Below are positions 1 through 11,944 of a DNA stretch of 64,000 nt, piece by piece (within the stretch, counting starts at the first letter, position 1; each line of letters opens with the position of its first letter). Source of the stretch: Pisaster brevispinus (taxonomy: Eukaryota; Echinodermata; Asteroidea; Forcipulatida; Asteriidae); NCBI GenBank assembly GCA_023634235.1, contig JAMKCF010000008.1, forward strand, positions 6,408,676 to 6,472,675. The letters run 5' to 3'. Under the pieces are notes generated by a model. The model did not search any database. It had not been told where the DNA came from and saw only the letters and a program-made list of their open reading frames with translations. The position numbers were made by a program, and so were the translations under genes.

Positions 1-1127
1 AAAACCATAAGGGCCGGATCAAGATGACACATGGGTGTGTTCCTTGGACCCTCCTCTTTAATTCTGTCTGTATATGCTTCTTTCTACCAAACACAGTTGT
101 GTTGCTGGTTTTGTGCAAAAAGTTGATTGTCAAACCAAGAAGTGCATTCTATTTCCCCCCAGTTTCGTCTCAAGAAGATAGACCGCTCGACCGGTTATCA
201 CAATTTTGATTTATAACACTACGTACATGAAAACATGTGTCTAGCCGGTGCACTACCACAAAGCTGCTGTTGCTATGAGTATAGTCATTGGTTGCTATGG
301 GGGTAATACATTAGTTGCTACGGGTAGAGAACATATAGCGCGTCGCGTTCGTGTGCAGCTTTCTAGTAAAAATAAAACATGTGACGCGCTCTAAATCAAT
401 CAAAAGGCAGAATCATTGTAACGGGTGTTTTAGGACGATAGAATAGTGAAAGTGACAAAGAAGTTATTGGCTTTTACAGTAGAATGTGTTTTATGGTTAT
501 AGGAAAGTTGTTGATGAGCAGTGTCTTATCTCGTTTGTTATTTTTAAATTGATCACTAATTGACATGAAGGGCCTACATCATTGTTGGTTTACCGGCCCC
601 AGCCATCCAGCATGGCTATGCTTGCTTACCAACATTGACAGTTTAAATCGATGATCAGACTGCGTCTTTTCGGTGATCTGTCCAGAGAAAGTCATTTGAA
701 AAATGGGATAGATACAAAAATCTGACTGATACATTTTCACTTAAGTCAAGAAGATAACCGTACTTTTGGTAAGCAAAGTTGTATTTTTAGTCATAATGAG
801 TGAACAAAGGGGGGGCAGACTTAGCATCTTAGTATATTTAAATTGACTTTCTTTGGAGGATTCATTGAGTGAAAACTGAACGGATCGGGGTTTTTTTTTA
901 AGCTTTTGTTTTTGGATCCTTTATAGGACCTACTTGATTACGACTTGTGCTTTCAATATTTTTGTTCATGACTTTTCAATCTCTTTTTAACATTTATCGG
1001 CAGTGTTATTTTTGTGACTGAATTCCGAGACAGCTAACTCTACTATCGAGGGTCTCGGAGTGAAGTTGAAGGAAAAACAGAGTCAGGTTACTTTGAGGAG
1101 CTCACCTGTTAGTGATGAAGCTGTGAG

Positions 1128-1759
1128 ATGAGGCAGAAGTTGATCAAGAGTGGAGAGACAACAAGGTGTGTACCATGATTTACAGGTAAAAAACATTACC
1201 TTCTTTCTTTCTCTTTTGAGAAACATTTTCTCTCTTCAAGTTCAAAACCTTGATCAAAATGTGTTCATGATTTAATTTTTTAAACTAAAGGTTGTTTTTT
1301 TTCAACAAATCATCATTTTTATTTTAACAAAAAATCAACAGTTTTGTTTCTAACCTCGGTGTTCAAAGTTTAATATTTAATAAGAATTTAGGAGACAGTA
1401 CTCATTCCTTGGCAGTCAATAAGAAGCAAACAAGTTCCAGGTTTGTTTTGGGGTTTTTTTTGGGGGGGGGCTGTGAGGTTCCAGAATGACAGCCCATTAT
1501 ATTGATGTTTGTAAAGACTTACCGTTCCCTTTTCATAATCTTTACTTGAAAATGAATTAATGTTGTAATCAATATTATTTATTATTGTGTGTGCAGGAAC
1601 AGTCCCTGTTGGTCTCACGAGGAGCTTTCGAATCTACAAGAAGAAAAGAATGCCACTCTGCAGCCATCGTTAGAATGCAACAAGAGGCCTTACATAACTG
1701 ATATTCTGCAGAATGCTGACGAAAGCAGATCCTCTACAGAGGAGAAAGTGAACAAATAG
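1128..1759 (+). CDS. Candidate two-exon 66-residue gene, left arm
   Basis: Possible exons 1,128-1,165 (MRQKLIKSGETT, donor ACAAG|GTGTGT) and 1,597-1,759 (acceptor TGTGCAG|G), joining in phase to NSPCWSHEELSNLQEEKNAT ... EEKVNK and TAG. The second exon is open in the right arm too (19,566-19,683), without frameshift over 38 codons. The right arm first exon has a 48-bp insertion and a TAG in this frame, and its second exon stops earlier. The product is polar and unrecognised. It may be an exon trapped in a repeat. Confidence 0.3.
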
Positions 1760-2338
1760 ACGTCACGTTGATAACACAGGTGAAACTCCTGACGTTCTGC
1801 ATCAGACTGTACAAAGGATACATACATGTGCGCTGTAGAAATTTTGGTGCTTTGTATTTCAACTCTAAAGCGGAACAGCGTGAAGAATCTTTATATCAAG
1901 ACATTAAAGTCTGGATTCCATTTGATATTGGATATGTGGTTCTGGATGTAAAGGATCAAGTTCTGTGGATTACGAATTAAGTTCTTATCTATTTATTTAT
2001 TGCAAATAACAAAGTAAATGATTGTATCAAAGCAGCAAAAAAAAAAGCATTGTGTCACCAACGCCACGCGCAGTCCTGCCAGTGAAAAATAACAATCGGA
2101 GAAAACGGCGTTTAAAGTACAACGCTTTTTAAAAACAAGTTTTTCTACAAAATTTCAGGGTATTTTCAATTTGTTTTCTTACAGTGGAGAATTGATGCAA
2201 TGAACTTCATGTATACGGTGCTTTGTAAGTGCCTCTTCTTAAATTAATGCAATAAAGTAAGAAAGATGCGTGCAACTTCGTGACATCCAATGCGTGTTTG
2301 TGAGTTGGTGAAAATGTAGGTCACGCGCGCTATACACA

Positions 2339-2613
2339 AGGGCCCAATTTCATAGCGCTGGCTTAAGGGTAAGCAAATTTTCGTGCTAACTATAGAAGCA
2401 AAATTTGCTTAAGCGTAAGCGTATTTCACCAAGACAATTAGGTGGCCAGCTTGCGCGTTCACCATGGATTTGCATTGTTACGTCATTCATTTTAATACAG
2501 TAAGCACCGGAAGGTTAACATGCCTTTTCGTGTGATTGGTTAGCGGTATGAAATGGAAACTCACACAGTAAGCACAAAATCGGCCGTTAGCAGCTCTATG
2601 AAATTGTAGGCCT
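2339..2613. mobile_element. MITE-like element, left arm only
   Basis: Begins AGGGCCCAATTTCATAGCGC and ends with the inverse, ...CTCTATGAAATTGTAGGCCT. It is the reverse-orientation relative of the element at 62,114-62,368, sharing the TAAGCAAATTTT and CGGCCG segments. It is absent from the right arm. Confidence 0.75.
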
Positions 2614-2829
2614 CGCTCAGTTTTAATTGTTTAAATACGTACAAAACTGAAGAAAAGGTGTTGTACATTCATTGTATGCTACTTCGTGGCGTCGGTGACG
2701 ATTTGTTTTCAGGATAAATTTTCGATAGTTTCGATAACTTCTGGTATAAGTGGAATTTTTTGTATGTTCATTTGAAGCTTTTGATGTTTAAATTAAAGAA
2801 AAACAATGTAAATGCTTCGACATTAATTA

Positions 2830-4170
2830 TAAAAATATATTTTATTTTTGGCCAGATGTTTGCAAAAATAATTCTGATTTATGAGGAACTACTGGTGGAA
2901 AATGTTTATAACAAAAACATATTCATTTGAAGCTTTTAATATTTTAATTAAATAATAAAACAATGCAAAATACTTTAATTAATTTTTAAAATGTGTTTTA
3001 TATTTCCGCCAGATATTTGCACAGAAAACGTTTGATTTATGTGGAGAATCTGATGGAAAATGTTTATACAAAAAACAAATCACTTTTGGCTTTTGATGTT
3101 TTAATTAGGAAACAATACAGTGCAAAAAGCTTTGAAATTAATTTTTAAAATGTTTTTTATTTCCCGCCACATGTTTGCAAAAAAACTTCTGATTTATGTG
3201 GAATTACCTGTGGAAAATGATTATACAAAAAATATTAATTTGAAGCTTTTAATATTTTAATTAAATAACATAACAATGCTAAAATACTTTGAAATGAATT
3301 TTTAAAATGTGTTTTATATTTCCGCCAGATATTTCCACAGAAAACTTTTCATTTATGTGGAGAATCTGATGGAAAATGTTTATACAAAAAAAACCTTTTG
3401 GCTTTTGATGTTTTAATTAAGAAACAATACAATGCAAAAAGCTTTGAAATTAATTGTTATAATGGTTTTTTTTTCCCGCCACATGTTTCCACAAAAACTT
3501 CTGATTTATGTGGAAACATCTGGTGGGAAAGAAAAAATCATTTGAAGCTTTTAATATTTTAAATAAATAATAAAACATTTCAAAATGGTTTGAAATTAAT
3601 TTTAAAAATGTACTTTATTTTTCCGCCAGATGTTTGCACAAAAACTTTTGATTTATGTGGAGAATCTGGTGACAATTTTTATACAAAAAAACACTCATTT
3701 TCAGCTTTTAATATTTAAATAAGTTAACAAAACAATGCAAAACGCTTTGAAATTAATGTTTTAAATGTATTTTATTTTCCACCACATGTTTGCACAAAAA
3801 CTTCTGATTTATGTGGAAACATTTGGTTGAAAATGTTTATACCAAAAAAATATTAATTTGAAGCTTTTAATATTTGAATTAAAAAATAAAACAATGCAAA
3901 ATGCTTTGAAATTAATTTTAAAAATTTATTGGATTTTTCCGCCAGATGTTTGCACAGAAAACTTTTGATTTAAGTGGAGAATCCGAGGTAAAATGTTTAT
4001 ACACAAAAAAAATCACTTTTTGCTTTTGATGTTTTAATTAAGAAACAATACAATGCAAAAAGCTCTGAAATAATTTTTTTTTTAATGTTTTTTATTTTCC
4101 GCCATGTTTGCACAAAAAATTCTGAATTATGTTGAAATATCTGGTGGCAACGGTTTATATATGTTCATTT
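2830..4170. repeat. Alternating ~156-bp A/B tandem array, left arm
   Basis: About nine monomers start near 2850, 3007, 3163, 3321, 3475, 3622, 3780, 3937 and 4090. Two types alternate: CCGCCAGAT...GGAGAATCTG and CCGCCACAT...GGAAACATCTGG. Each monomer contains an inverted pair based on CCAGATGTTTGCAC and TGGAAACATCTGG and could fold into a hairpin. Confidence 0.88.
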
Positions 4171-4456
4171 AAAGCTTTTTATGTTTTAATCACAGAAAAC
4201 AAAGAAAACGCTTTTAAAAAACTGTTATTTTGTAAGAATAATGTTTTTAATAAAGTGGTACACTTTCAGCATCCAAACTTTCCCGATTGGTTTGTGTTAA
4301 TTTATTACCTGTCAAACTTGCCAATGTTTATTTTATTAAGAGCACAAAATCAGACTGCTTAAAAAACTGCAAACACTTAAGAAACAAGTATAAAACATTA
4401 ACCTTTTAAGTGGAAATTTATCTCCATTGCAGTTTTAAAAAACAAATTTTTCTCAA

Positions 4457-4517
4457 AGAGGGCGCCCTTTGTAGACAACAGAGGGCGCCCTTTCTAGTCA
4501 ACAGAGGGCGCCCTTTA
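4457..4517. repeat. Triple GAGGGCGCCCTTT repeat, left arm
   Basis: Three copies of the palindromic GGGCGCCC core, separated by 15-16 bp spacers containing TCAACA or ACAACA. The mirrored triplet is at about 17,975-18,035. Single GAGGGCGCC motifs also mark the inner ends of both arms. Confidence 0.85.
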
Positions 4518-4611
4518 TACTATATATTTAACATGTATCAACGTGTATTTGTATATACATTAGGTGATTCTAATATTCATCATGGTTAAAAATTATTGGT
4601 TTGGTGTGGAT

Positions 4612-4692
4612 CGCCGATGGCCTAGCGGACAAAGTCACGCACGGAGAGAGCAAGATCGGAAGACCTGCATGGGTTCGAATCCCGGCAAGTCA
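4612..4692 (+). mobile_element. tRNA-like SINE head, left arm
   Basis: A box TGGCCTAGCGG (4,618-4,628) and B box GGTTCGAATCC (4,672-4,682) are about 54 bp apart, as in a class II tRNA. A cloverleaf with good acceptor pairing is not evident, so this is a SINE head and not a tRNA gene. It is followed by degenerate AACACGCACT repeats. Confidence 0.6.
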
Positions 4693-4914
4693 CAAGGTAA
4701 GAGTAATGGTATACTGTATACTAACATGCACTGACTAACACGCACTAACACGCACTAACAAGCACCACACACGATGCAAAAGGAGGGGCCACCGGCACAG
4801 AGGAAGGAGAGGAGAGGGGAGGCGGACAGGGGACAGAGAGAGAAGAGGGGGTGGGCAATTTTTTTTTTTCAATTTTCAAGGGGTGAAAAAAAAAAAAAAT
4901 GTATATGGAAAACC

Positions 4915-5100
4915 AAAAAATTTACGGTCTTTCATTTTTCTTAAATCGGCTGAAACGCACGCTCGTTGATTATTTTTTATTTTCAAAAAGATTATTTTTT
5001 TTAATTAAAAATTTAAAAAATCTAACAATTTACGGTCTTTCATCTTTTTAAAATCGGCTGAAACGCACGCTCGTTAATTATTTTTCAATTCCAAAAAATT
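4915..5100. repeat. Two-copy direct repeat, left arm
   Basis: TTTACGGTCTTTCAT...AATCGGCTGAAACGCACGC occurs twice, about 115 bp apart. The mirrored pair is at about 17,400-17,600. AT-rich homopolymer stretches separate the copies. Confidence 0.7.
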
Positions 5101-6153
5101 CCAAAAAATTTTTGGTGCAAAATGTCTATTAATTTTGAAAAATAACAGCTGTTAAGTACCCTTACATGCTCATTATGATGCTTAAATTACTCTACTACAT
5201 CAACTTCGCATTCTTGTGGTCCCAAAAAGACTTGGAAATTTTTTACAATAATAATGTGCATTATTAACTCTTTAAAACGTCTTTAAAAACCTTCTTAAGA
5301 TGCTTCACTTCATTTCCATACATTTCCATAATTTTATTACACACACGGTTCAAATTCCTTTTGATTTAAGGACATAAAACGTTCTACTTTACATTTTACA
5401 CAAATAACATGGCAGTTTCAACTAAAAAATTACAAGGCAAAAGTAGTCTGGTACATAGTTCATGTTTCATTGTGGGTCTGTGTTGTTTAATTGGACATAG
5501 GGTACCAGACAAAAATGGCAACTGACTCGTTAATTGTTGAAATTTAAAGAGCATGAGGAAAACGTCCTTGTTGATAAGTGTAGAATTTGCCTAGTGGAGA
5601 ACACTTTTGTTTCTTACTTTATCTTACCCTTTCAAGCACTCTAAAACTTCAGCAAACTTGTGTCTACAAGTAACATATTTCAGTCTAGGTCAACGCTAAA
5701 CAACTATACATCTTTAATCTTACAAACAAGCACATCATAACTGATCGAATTGAATATAAGATGTTGTAGCAGCTTATCGCTTCTATAAAGTAAGACCGTG
5801 ATCAGTTTTATGAGAGAGACGTTTTATGATTACAGATTACACACAGTCCTTTCAGATAATATGACACACTATTAATGTTAGCGTACCTAACTGCAATAAA
5901 ACAGCAGTAGTAATAACAATGACACGTATACAGTTAAGGTCTGCTTACATTAAACAAGACATTGTCAGAACACTTTTTCACTTTTGCACTTAAAAACCTT
6001 CTTGGCATAAATATACTGTTTGCAAAAACACATTCATTGGTACATGTGATTATAAAGAATCATGTGAGGACTAGTAGTGAGGACGATGATGCCCTGTAAA
6101 TGTTGTGTAAACCAGCCTTTTTACAATGTGTACTATTAATGTAACAAGCCTAC
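5101..6153. other. Mirrored arm DNA without recognised gene
   Basis: AT-rich single-copy-like sequence that matches 16,022-17,400 in inverse. No open frame or known motif stands out. Confidence 0.5.
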
Positions 6154-6328
6154 CTCAATATCCCAGAATTCTACATGTATAAGTTACAGATTTGAGGTTG
6201 CTTGATGTTGAGAAACGATGACGTAGTTGAATTCATGGTCAAGATGGAAGCCAAGTGTTCTCTTCAGCCAAGCCTGTGCATCTCTCATTAGAACTAATGC
6301 GTCCAACTGTCAGATCATCTTGAATGTA
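6154..6328 (-). other. Exon-like segment, left copy
   Basis: Bounded by acceptor TATATTGCAG|TAC and donor ATTGAG|GTAGGC, both kept in the right arm. One frame reads LDALVLMRDAQAWLKRTLGF and on to ...NYVIVSQHQATSNL and TAA. It is open in both arms, with a 3-nt length difference. Differences between arms are spread over all codon positions, so coding selection is not shown. Confidence 0.35.
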
Positions 6329-6559
6329 CTGCAATATAAACCCAAAGAGGATGTATGCATAAAATTACTATAGCCAAAGATCAACAATTTATAATATACT
6401 CTGCGGGATGTGATGAATCTTTAAAACCACAACACGCACGTCCTGTTTTCAGCAACTCTATCTACAACTTCAACCTCAGAAAACTCAGAAAACTATGTGC
6501 AAGATCAGGAGACAGGCTGGGGTGGGGTGCTGATAAGGAGGAAGACAGATAGATACCGA

Positions 6560-8985
6560 AAGGATCCAGAAGGAAAAGACGACATGTCGAGAAAGCAGAT
6601 ACAAGAGAAACAGTAGATTGACAAAGTACATGACACTATAAAAGGGAAACATGTAGGGGGTGGATCCAAAGTGGGGTGCATTTTTGGGATTGATACAGTA
6701 TGGCACTATAAAGGGGTAACATGTTTGGGGAGGATCCAGAGTTACGGCAAAGTGGGGACATGTTTGGGATTGATACAGTATGGAACTAAAATGGGTAACA
6801 TGTTGAGGGTGGATCCACAGTTACGGCAAAGTGGGGACATGTTTTGGACTGATACAGTATGGAACTAAAATGGGTAATGTGCTGGGGCAGGATCGAGAGT
6901 AACAACAAAGTGGGGTGCATGTTTGGGATTGAAGCACTTGAAGGGGTAACATGTTGGGGGTGGATCCAGAGTGACATCAAAGAGGGGATGCATATTTGGG
7001 ATTGAAGCCGTAGGGCAGTAAAAGAGGTAACATAATGGGGGTGGATCCAGAGTGACACCAAAGGAGGTGTTTGTTTGGGATTGATACAATAAAGCACTAG
7101 AAGGGGTAACATGTTGGGGGTGGATCCAGAGTGACATCAAAGTGGGGGTGCATCTGGGATTACTACACTGTTGCACTAGAAGGGGTAGCATGTTGGGGGA
7201 GGATCCAGAGTGACATCAAAGAGGGGTTGCATATTTGGGATTGAAACAGTAGGGCAGTAGAAGGGGTAACATAATGGGAGTGTATCCAGAATACTACAAA
7301 GTGGGGTGCACCAGGGACTGATACACTGTGGCACTAGAAGGGGTAACATGTTGGGGGAGGATGCAGAGTAATATAAAGTGGGATGCATATTTGGTATTGA
7401 AACAGTAAAGCACTAGAAGGGGTCACATGTTGGGGGTGGATCCAGAGTGATAGCAAAGTGGGGTGCATGTTTGAGATTGATACGGTAGGGCAGTACAAGG
7501 GGTATCATGTTAGGGGTGGATCCAGAGTAACAGAAAAGTGGGTTGCATCAGTGATTAATACACTTTGGCACTTGAAGAGGCAACATGTTGGGGGAGGATC
7601 CAGAGTGACCGCAAAGTGGGGTGCATGTTTGAGATTGATACAATAAAGCACTAGAGGGGGTCACATGTTGGGGAAGGATCCAGAGAAAGCAAAGTGGGGT
7701 GCATGTTTGGGATTGATACAGTAAAGCACCAGAAGGGGTAACATGATGGGGGAGGATCCAGAGTGACTCCAAAGTGGGGTGCATGTTTGGGATTGATACG
7801 GTAGGGCAGTAAAAGGGGTATCATGTTGGGGATGGATCCAGAGTGACAGTAAAGTGGGGTGCATGTTTGGGATTGATACAATAAAGCACTAGAGGGGGTA
7901 ACATGTTGGGGGTGGATCCAGAGTGATAGCAAAGTGGGGTGCATGTTTGGGATTGATACAATAAAGCACTAGAGGGGGTCACATGTTGGGGAAGGATCCA
8001 GAGAAAGCAAAGTGGGGTGCATGTTTGGGATTGATACAGTAAAGCACCAGAAGGGGTAACATGATGGGGGTGGATTCAGAGTGACAGCAAAGTGGGGTGC
8101 ATGTTTGGGATTGATACAGTAAGGCACTAGAAGGGGTAACATGTTGGGGGTGGATCCAGAGTGATAGCAAAGTGGGGTGCATGTTTGAGATTGATACGGT
8201 AGGGCAGTACAAGGGGTATCATGTTGGGGGTGGATCCAGAGTAACAGAAAGTGGGTTGCATCAGTGATTAATACACTTTGGCACTTGAAGAGGTAACATG
8301 TTGGGGGAGGATCCAGAGTGACCGCAAAGTGGGGTGCATGTTTGGTATTGAAACAGTAAAGCACTAGAAGGGGTCACATGTTGGGGGTGGATCCAGAGTG
8401 ATAGCAAAGTGGGGTGCATGTTTGAGATTGATACGGTAGGGCAGTACAAGGGGTATCATGTTAGGGGTGGATCCAGAGTAACAGAAAAGTGGGTTGCATC
8501 AGTGATTAATACACTTTGGCACTTGAAGAGGCAACATGTTGGGGGAGGATCCAGAGTGACCGCAAAGTGGGGTGCATGTTTGGGATTGATACAATAAAGC
8601 ACTAGATGGGTTCACATGTTGGGGGAGGATCCAGAGTGATAGCAAAGTGGGGTGCATGTTTGGGATTGCAGTAAGCCACTAGTAGAAGGGGTAACATGTT
8701 CGGGGAGGATCCAGAGTGACGGCAGAGGGGGATGCATGTTTGGGACTGAATCAGTAGGGCAGTAGAAGGGGTTACATGTTGGGGGAGAATCCAAAGTGCC
8801 ATCAAAGTTTGATGCATGTTTGGGATTTTTACAGTATGGCAATAGAAGTGATAACATGTTTAGGGAGGATACAGAGTAGCAGCATAGTGGGGACGGGTGT
8901 TTTGGATCAAGGATGGTAGAAATGGGTCCCGTATATTTAGGGGTTAGATCCCGGGCGGTAGAAATAAGGATTTTTCTTGGGGTGG
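6560..8985. repeat. ~79-bp minisatellite, left arm
   Basis: About 30 monomers, G-rich on the plus strand, with consensus pieces GGGGTAACATGTTGGGGG, GGATCCAGAGTGA and GCATGTTTGGGATTGATAC. Most units carry GGATCC (BamHI). A segment at 7,458-7,646 recurs almost identically at 8,409-8,597 (951 bp, about 12 monomers), so larger blocks were duplicated. Open frames here are products of the repeat. Confidence 0.93.
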
Positions 8986-9564
8986 AGTGAAAGGTAGATA
9001 TGGGCAAAGAGGGATGTTCAGTGGTTAAAAGAAAGTGTTGGATGTTAATATAGATTTAAAATATAGGTATTTTGTTTAACTCACCAGAACTTCAAAAGAA
9101 CGAGTTAAGCTCTTCATTCATTGAATCACTCTGCAGGAACTTACTGCACAAGGACCGAGAATGTTCTGTACAAAGATATGTATAGAAAAGAAAGATTTGA
9201 GCAAAATGAAAATCCTATCCCTAAATTGCCTGAATGCAGGCTGTTGCAGTATAACTTAATAATATTAATAAACACCGAGTGCACTTGTAGCCTTATCGGG
9301 TTCTTAACGCAATTTTTTACAAACATCTAATTCAATGAAAATTGTTTCCAAACACAAGTTTCCAAACACAATGATTTATCAATCAGATCTTAAAGATGGC
9401 GGAGGTGTAAACACTAAATCTAAACGGACCAGTCACAACAAAACTTGCTGCCAAAAGCTGTCCTTTTTAGACAATTGTAACACTCACATAGATACACGTC
9501 AATTGACCTATAAACCATTTCCATACATTACAACGTAAAAACTGAAGAAAAAATTCGTACTTAC

Positions 9565-9586
9565 CAGAGCTTTCTGATGAAAACAT
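9565..9586 (-). other. Exon-like first coding segment, left copy
   Basis: ATG at 9586 encodes MFSSESS plus one base, then a strong donor CTCTG|GTAAGTAC. The right arm keeps the same arrangement at 10,486-10,507. The next exon is uncertain: 9,078 to about 9,165 on the minus strand has an acceptor and donor, but its frame is not kept between arms. The transcript may be non-coding or decayed. Confidence 0.4.
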
Positions 9587-9639
9587 TTCACTTTGAAGGC
9601 AATCACCACGTTGAAGCAGCAGACGACAGCTCAATGTTA

Positions 9640-9728
9640 TTGACTATTGTGCAATCCGTGTAGCGACGCTTCCGGGGTGCCGGGTACTCACTACGCATGT
9701 GTAGCGAATGATGCAAACTGAGGGCGCC
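9640..9728 (-). promoter_or_regulatory. Putative ETS/NRF1-type promoter, left copy
   Basis: On the minus strand this holds ACATGCGTAGTGAGTACC and a CCGGAAG ETS core just upstream of the mirrored first exon at 9,565-9,586. No TATA box is seen. The matching sequence at 10,370-10,440 faces the other way, so the spacer would act as a divergent promoter region. Function is inferred from motifs only. Confidence 0.4.
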
Positions 9729-10361
9729 TCAGGGCGTCTTCTTGTAATTATTTTGTTGAACCGGCTTCTTTTCAGACCCAACACTCCTCACAAAAGAGAC
9801 TTTACACATGGTCGGACCCACAGTCACACAGTTACTTCAATAAATAGTTACTTCTTAACACCAGGCCAAGCTCAATTCAAACATCACTAATGAACTTCAT
9901 TTCAAAAATTGTGTTGTAAAGTTGTAATGTCCCTTTTATAGGCCAATTGCTCTTTATATTAAAATACCGATATTTGCTATTTTGATGTAACTTTACCCCC
10001 ACCCCCCCCCCCCCCACAAGCACAAATACAAAAACAGAAAAAAAGGGAAAAAAAGACCTACTTTTCTGTATGTTTTATTTGAGTATTGAAAATTTAACTC
10101 CACACAAACGGAGCCCTTTCCAGCTAGATGTCGTTGTATGTAGACCGAATAGGGAAGGAAAAATATAGTCTTCCATTTAAACAAAATATATATATTTTTA
10201 CATTTTTAAGCCTGAAATTACAGTGAGAGCAATAATGTTCGATCTTATGATGCAGAGCAATGACCTTTAGTGAGAAACAGTTAATGGATTTGAAAAGAAG
10301 GGATATTAAAACTGTACAACAAATAATACAAAAGAATAAAACAGTAGTTGTAGTTTTTTTA
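9729..10361. other. Spacer (loop) of the giant inverted repeat
   Basis: Non-mirrored DNA of about 630 bp between two GAGGGCGCC motifs at the arm ends. It holds a C-tract (about 10,000-10,015) and an A-rich stretch. The segment 9,770-9,870 resembles 59,475-59,560, so part of it is a dispersed repeat. No gene was recognised. Confidence 0.6.
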
Positions 10362-10445
10362 GAGGGCGCCCTGACATTGCATCATTTTTAATGCACATGC
10401 GTAGTGAGTACCCGGAAAGCAATGCGCAATAACATTGAGCTGTCG
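10362..10445 (+). promoter_or_regulatory. Putative ETS/NRF1-type promoter, right copy
   Basis: Contains ACATGCGTAGTGAGTACC followed by CCGGAAAGC and a GCGCAAT element, mirroring the left copy. The left ETS core CCGGAAG has become CCGGAAA here. Confidence 0.4.
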
Positions 10446-10485
10446 TCTGCTTACGACGTGTCGTGTGTCTTCTAAACTAAGTGAA

Positions 10486-10507
10486 ATGTTTTCATCACAA
10501 AACTCTG
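10486..10507 (+). other. Exon-like first coding segment, right copy
   Basis: ATG at 10486 encodes MFSSQNS plus one base, then donor CTCTG|GTAAGTAC. It is the mirror of 9,565-9,586 and points outward. A possible second exon lies at about 11,783-11,880 (acceptor TTTCCACAG, donor TTTCTG|GTAAGT). Joined to it, the frame meets a stop after about 14 codons. Confidence 0.4.
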
Positions 10508-11944
10508 GTAAGTACGGATTTGTATGCTCAGTTTTTACATTGTTGTGTTAGGGAATGGCTTATAGGTCATTTGACGTGAATCTATTTGTAATAATTGTCT
10601 AAAAAAGGACAGCCTTTGGCCGCAAGTTGTGTTGTTGTGACTTTAGTCCGGTAACTTTAGTTAGTTTAGGCTCGGTAGACGTGTTCAACCCCCGCCAACC
10701 AGCCCCCCCCCCCCGTCTCTATTTCTAAGTTCTAGAAACTATAGGGCCTAACTTAATACTAATAAGGCTCCCCAGTGAGTCTTATGGAGGTCACACCTTT
10801 TGGGCCTTCGTATTACGCTATACGTTTTCAAAATGGTCATTGATAGTTAAACGTTTTCTGGTCTTCAACCAGCAATAATAACTTCAGTTTCCTTTGATTT
10901 GTATAAAAAAAAGTGCAACTCTTCTAACTTTCTCAACACAGACTGTACATACATTCACAATGCTTGAGCATAACTCTTGCCAAATTACGTGCTAAAACCT
11001 CTCCAAAAAAAAAATGCTTACTCAATACTCCATCTGTTTTGCTGTCAAAGCACACTCAATGCATGACGAACTCGAATGGGTGGACCAACCATTCTGTGAA
11101 AGGGGTGATTACAAAATACCTTGCCTCTTCATCGTGGCACACAGGCACCGTTCACGCATAGCGCATGAATAAAGATAACTCAGCGGGCGCCTAAAGCCTT
11201 GTAACACCCCTTTTCAGACATTTGTATTTATAAGAAAAATGATTTTCCTCTTAACACATTTTGACTGATGTTGCTTTTTCAAAACAAAAAGCTTACACAA
11301 ACATTGGCATAGGGCCTATGCCATGGACAATGCACATTATGCAAAAAAAAATTGTACATGTGTAAAGGGCTGATGGACATGAGACAATGTCGATATCCCA
11401 ACAACTAATTTGTAGGTTTAATTTACTACCACCTATCATTTGCATTTTTTTCCGTGCAGTACATTAAATGACTGCTCATGACTTTTTCAATTGTATGAAA
11501 AGAAGCTATTTAAAATATAGCATTTCTGTGGTCAGATCAGCTGGAACTTGGACCGAGCATCTTTAAGATTTGATTGATAAGTCATTGTATGAGGAAACTT
11601 CCTTTTGTGCTTGGGAATTTCAATGTTTAACACCGTGAAAATGTCCATCAAATTGGACTGTAATGTAAACTTTGGTTAATAATCCAGTGCAGCCACAGGT
11701 GCACTCGATGCTCTGCAACAGCCTGCATTAAGATTTCCATTTTGCTAAAATCTTTCCTTTTATGAAAATCTTTTTTCCACAGAATATTTTGGTCCTTGTG
11801 CATTTAAAGTTCCTGCGAATTGATTCCACGAATGAAGATCATCATCAGCTTAAACTTCACTCAATCTTTAGAATTTCTGGTAAGTAAAATAAAATATCTA
11901 ACACCCAATACTTTTTTAACCACTATCTTTACTCAATACTAAAT

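Larger units (their letters stand above)
205..9728. repeat. Left arm of a ~22-kb imperfect inverted repeat
   Basis: Read in reverse complement, this stretch matches 10,362-22,590 block by block in the same order. Anchors: 235-310 with 22,540-22,580; 590-660 with 22,200-22,290; 1040-1165 with 21,645-21,830; 1597-1700 with 19,600-19,683; 4440-4690 with 17,800-18,040; 6154-6328 with 15,853-16,021; 9540-9728 with 10,362-10,520. A stretch of about 95 bp around 6,230-6,325 shows about 12 mismatches. A MITE insertion at 2,339-2,613 is present only in this arm, so it came after the duplication. Confidence 0.92.

Noticed and set aside
6786..9007. Series of 70-130-codon open frames on the minus strand
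   Set aside because: They repeat every ~79 bp and are translations of the minisatellite; no start context or protein family.
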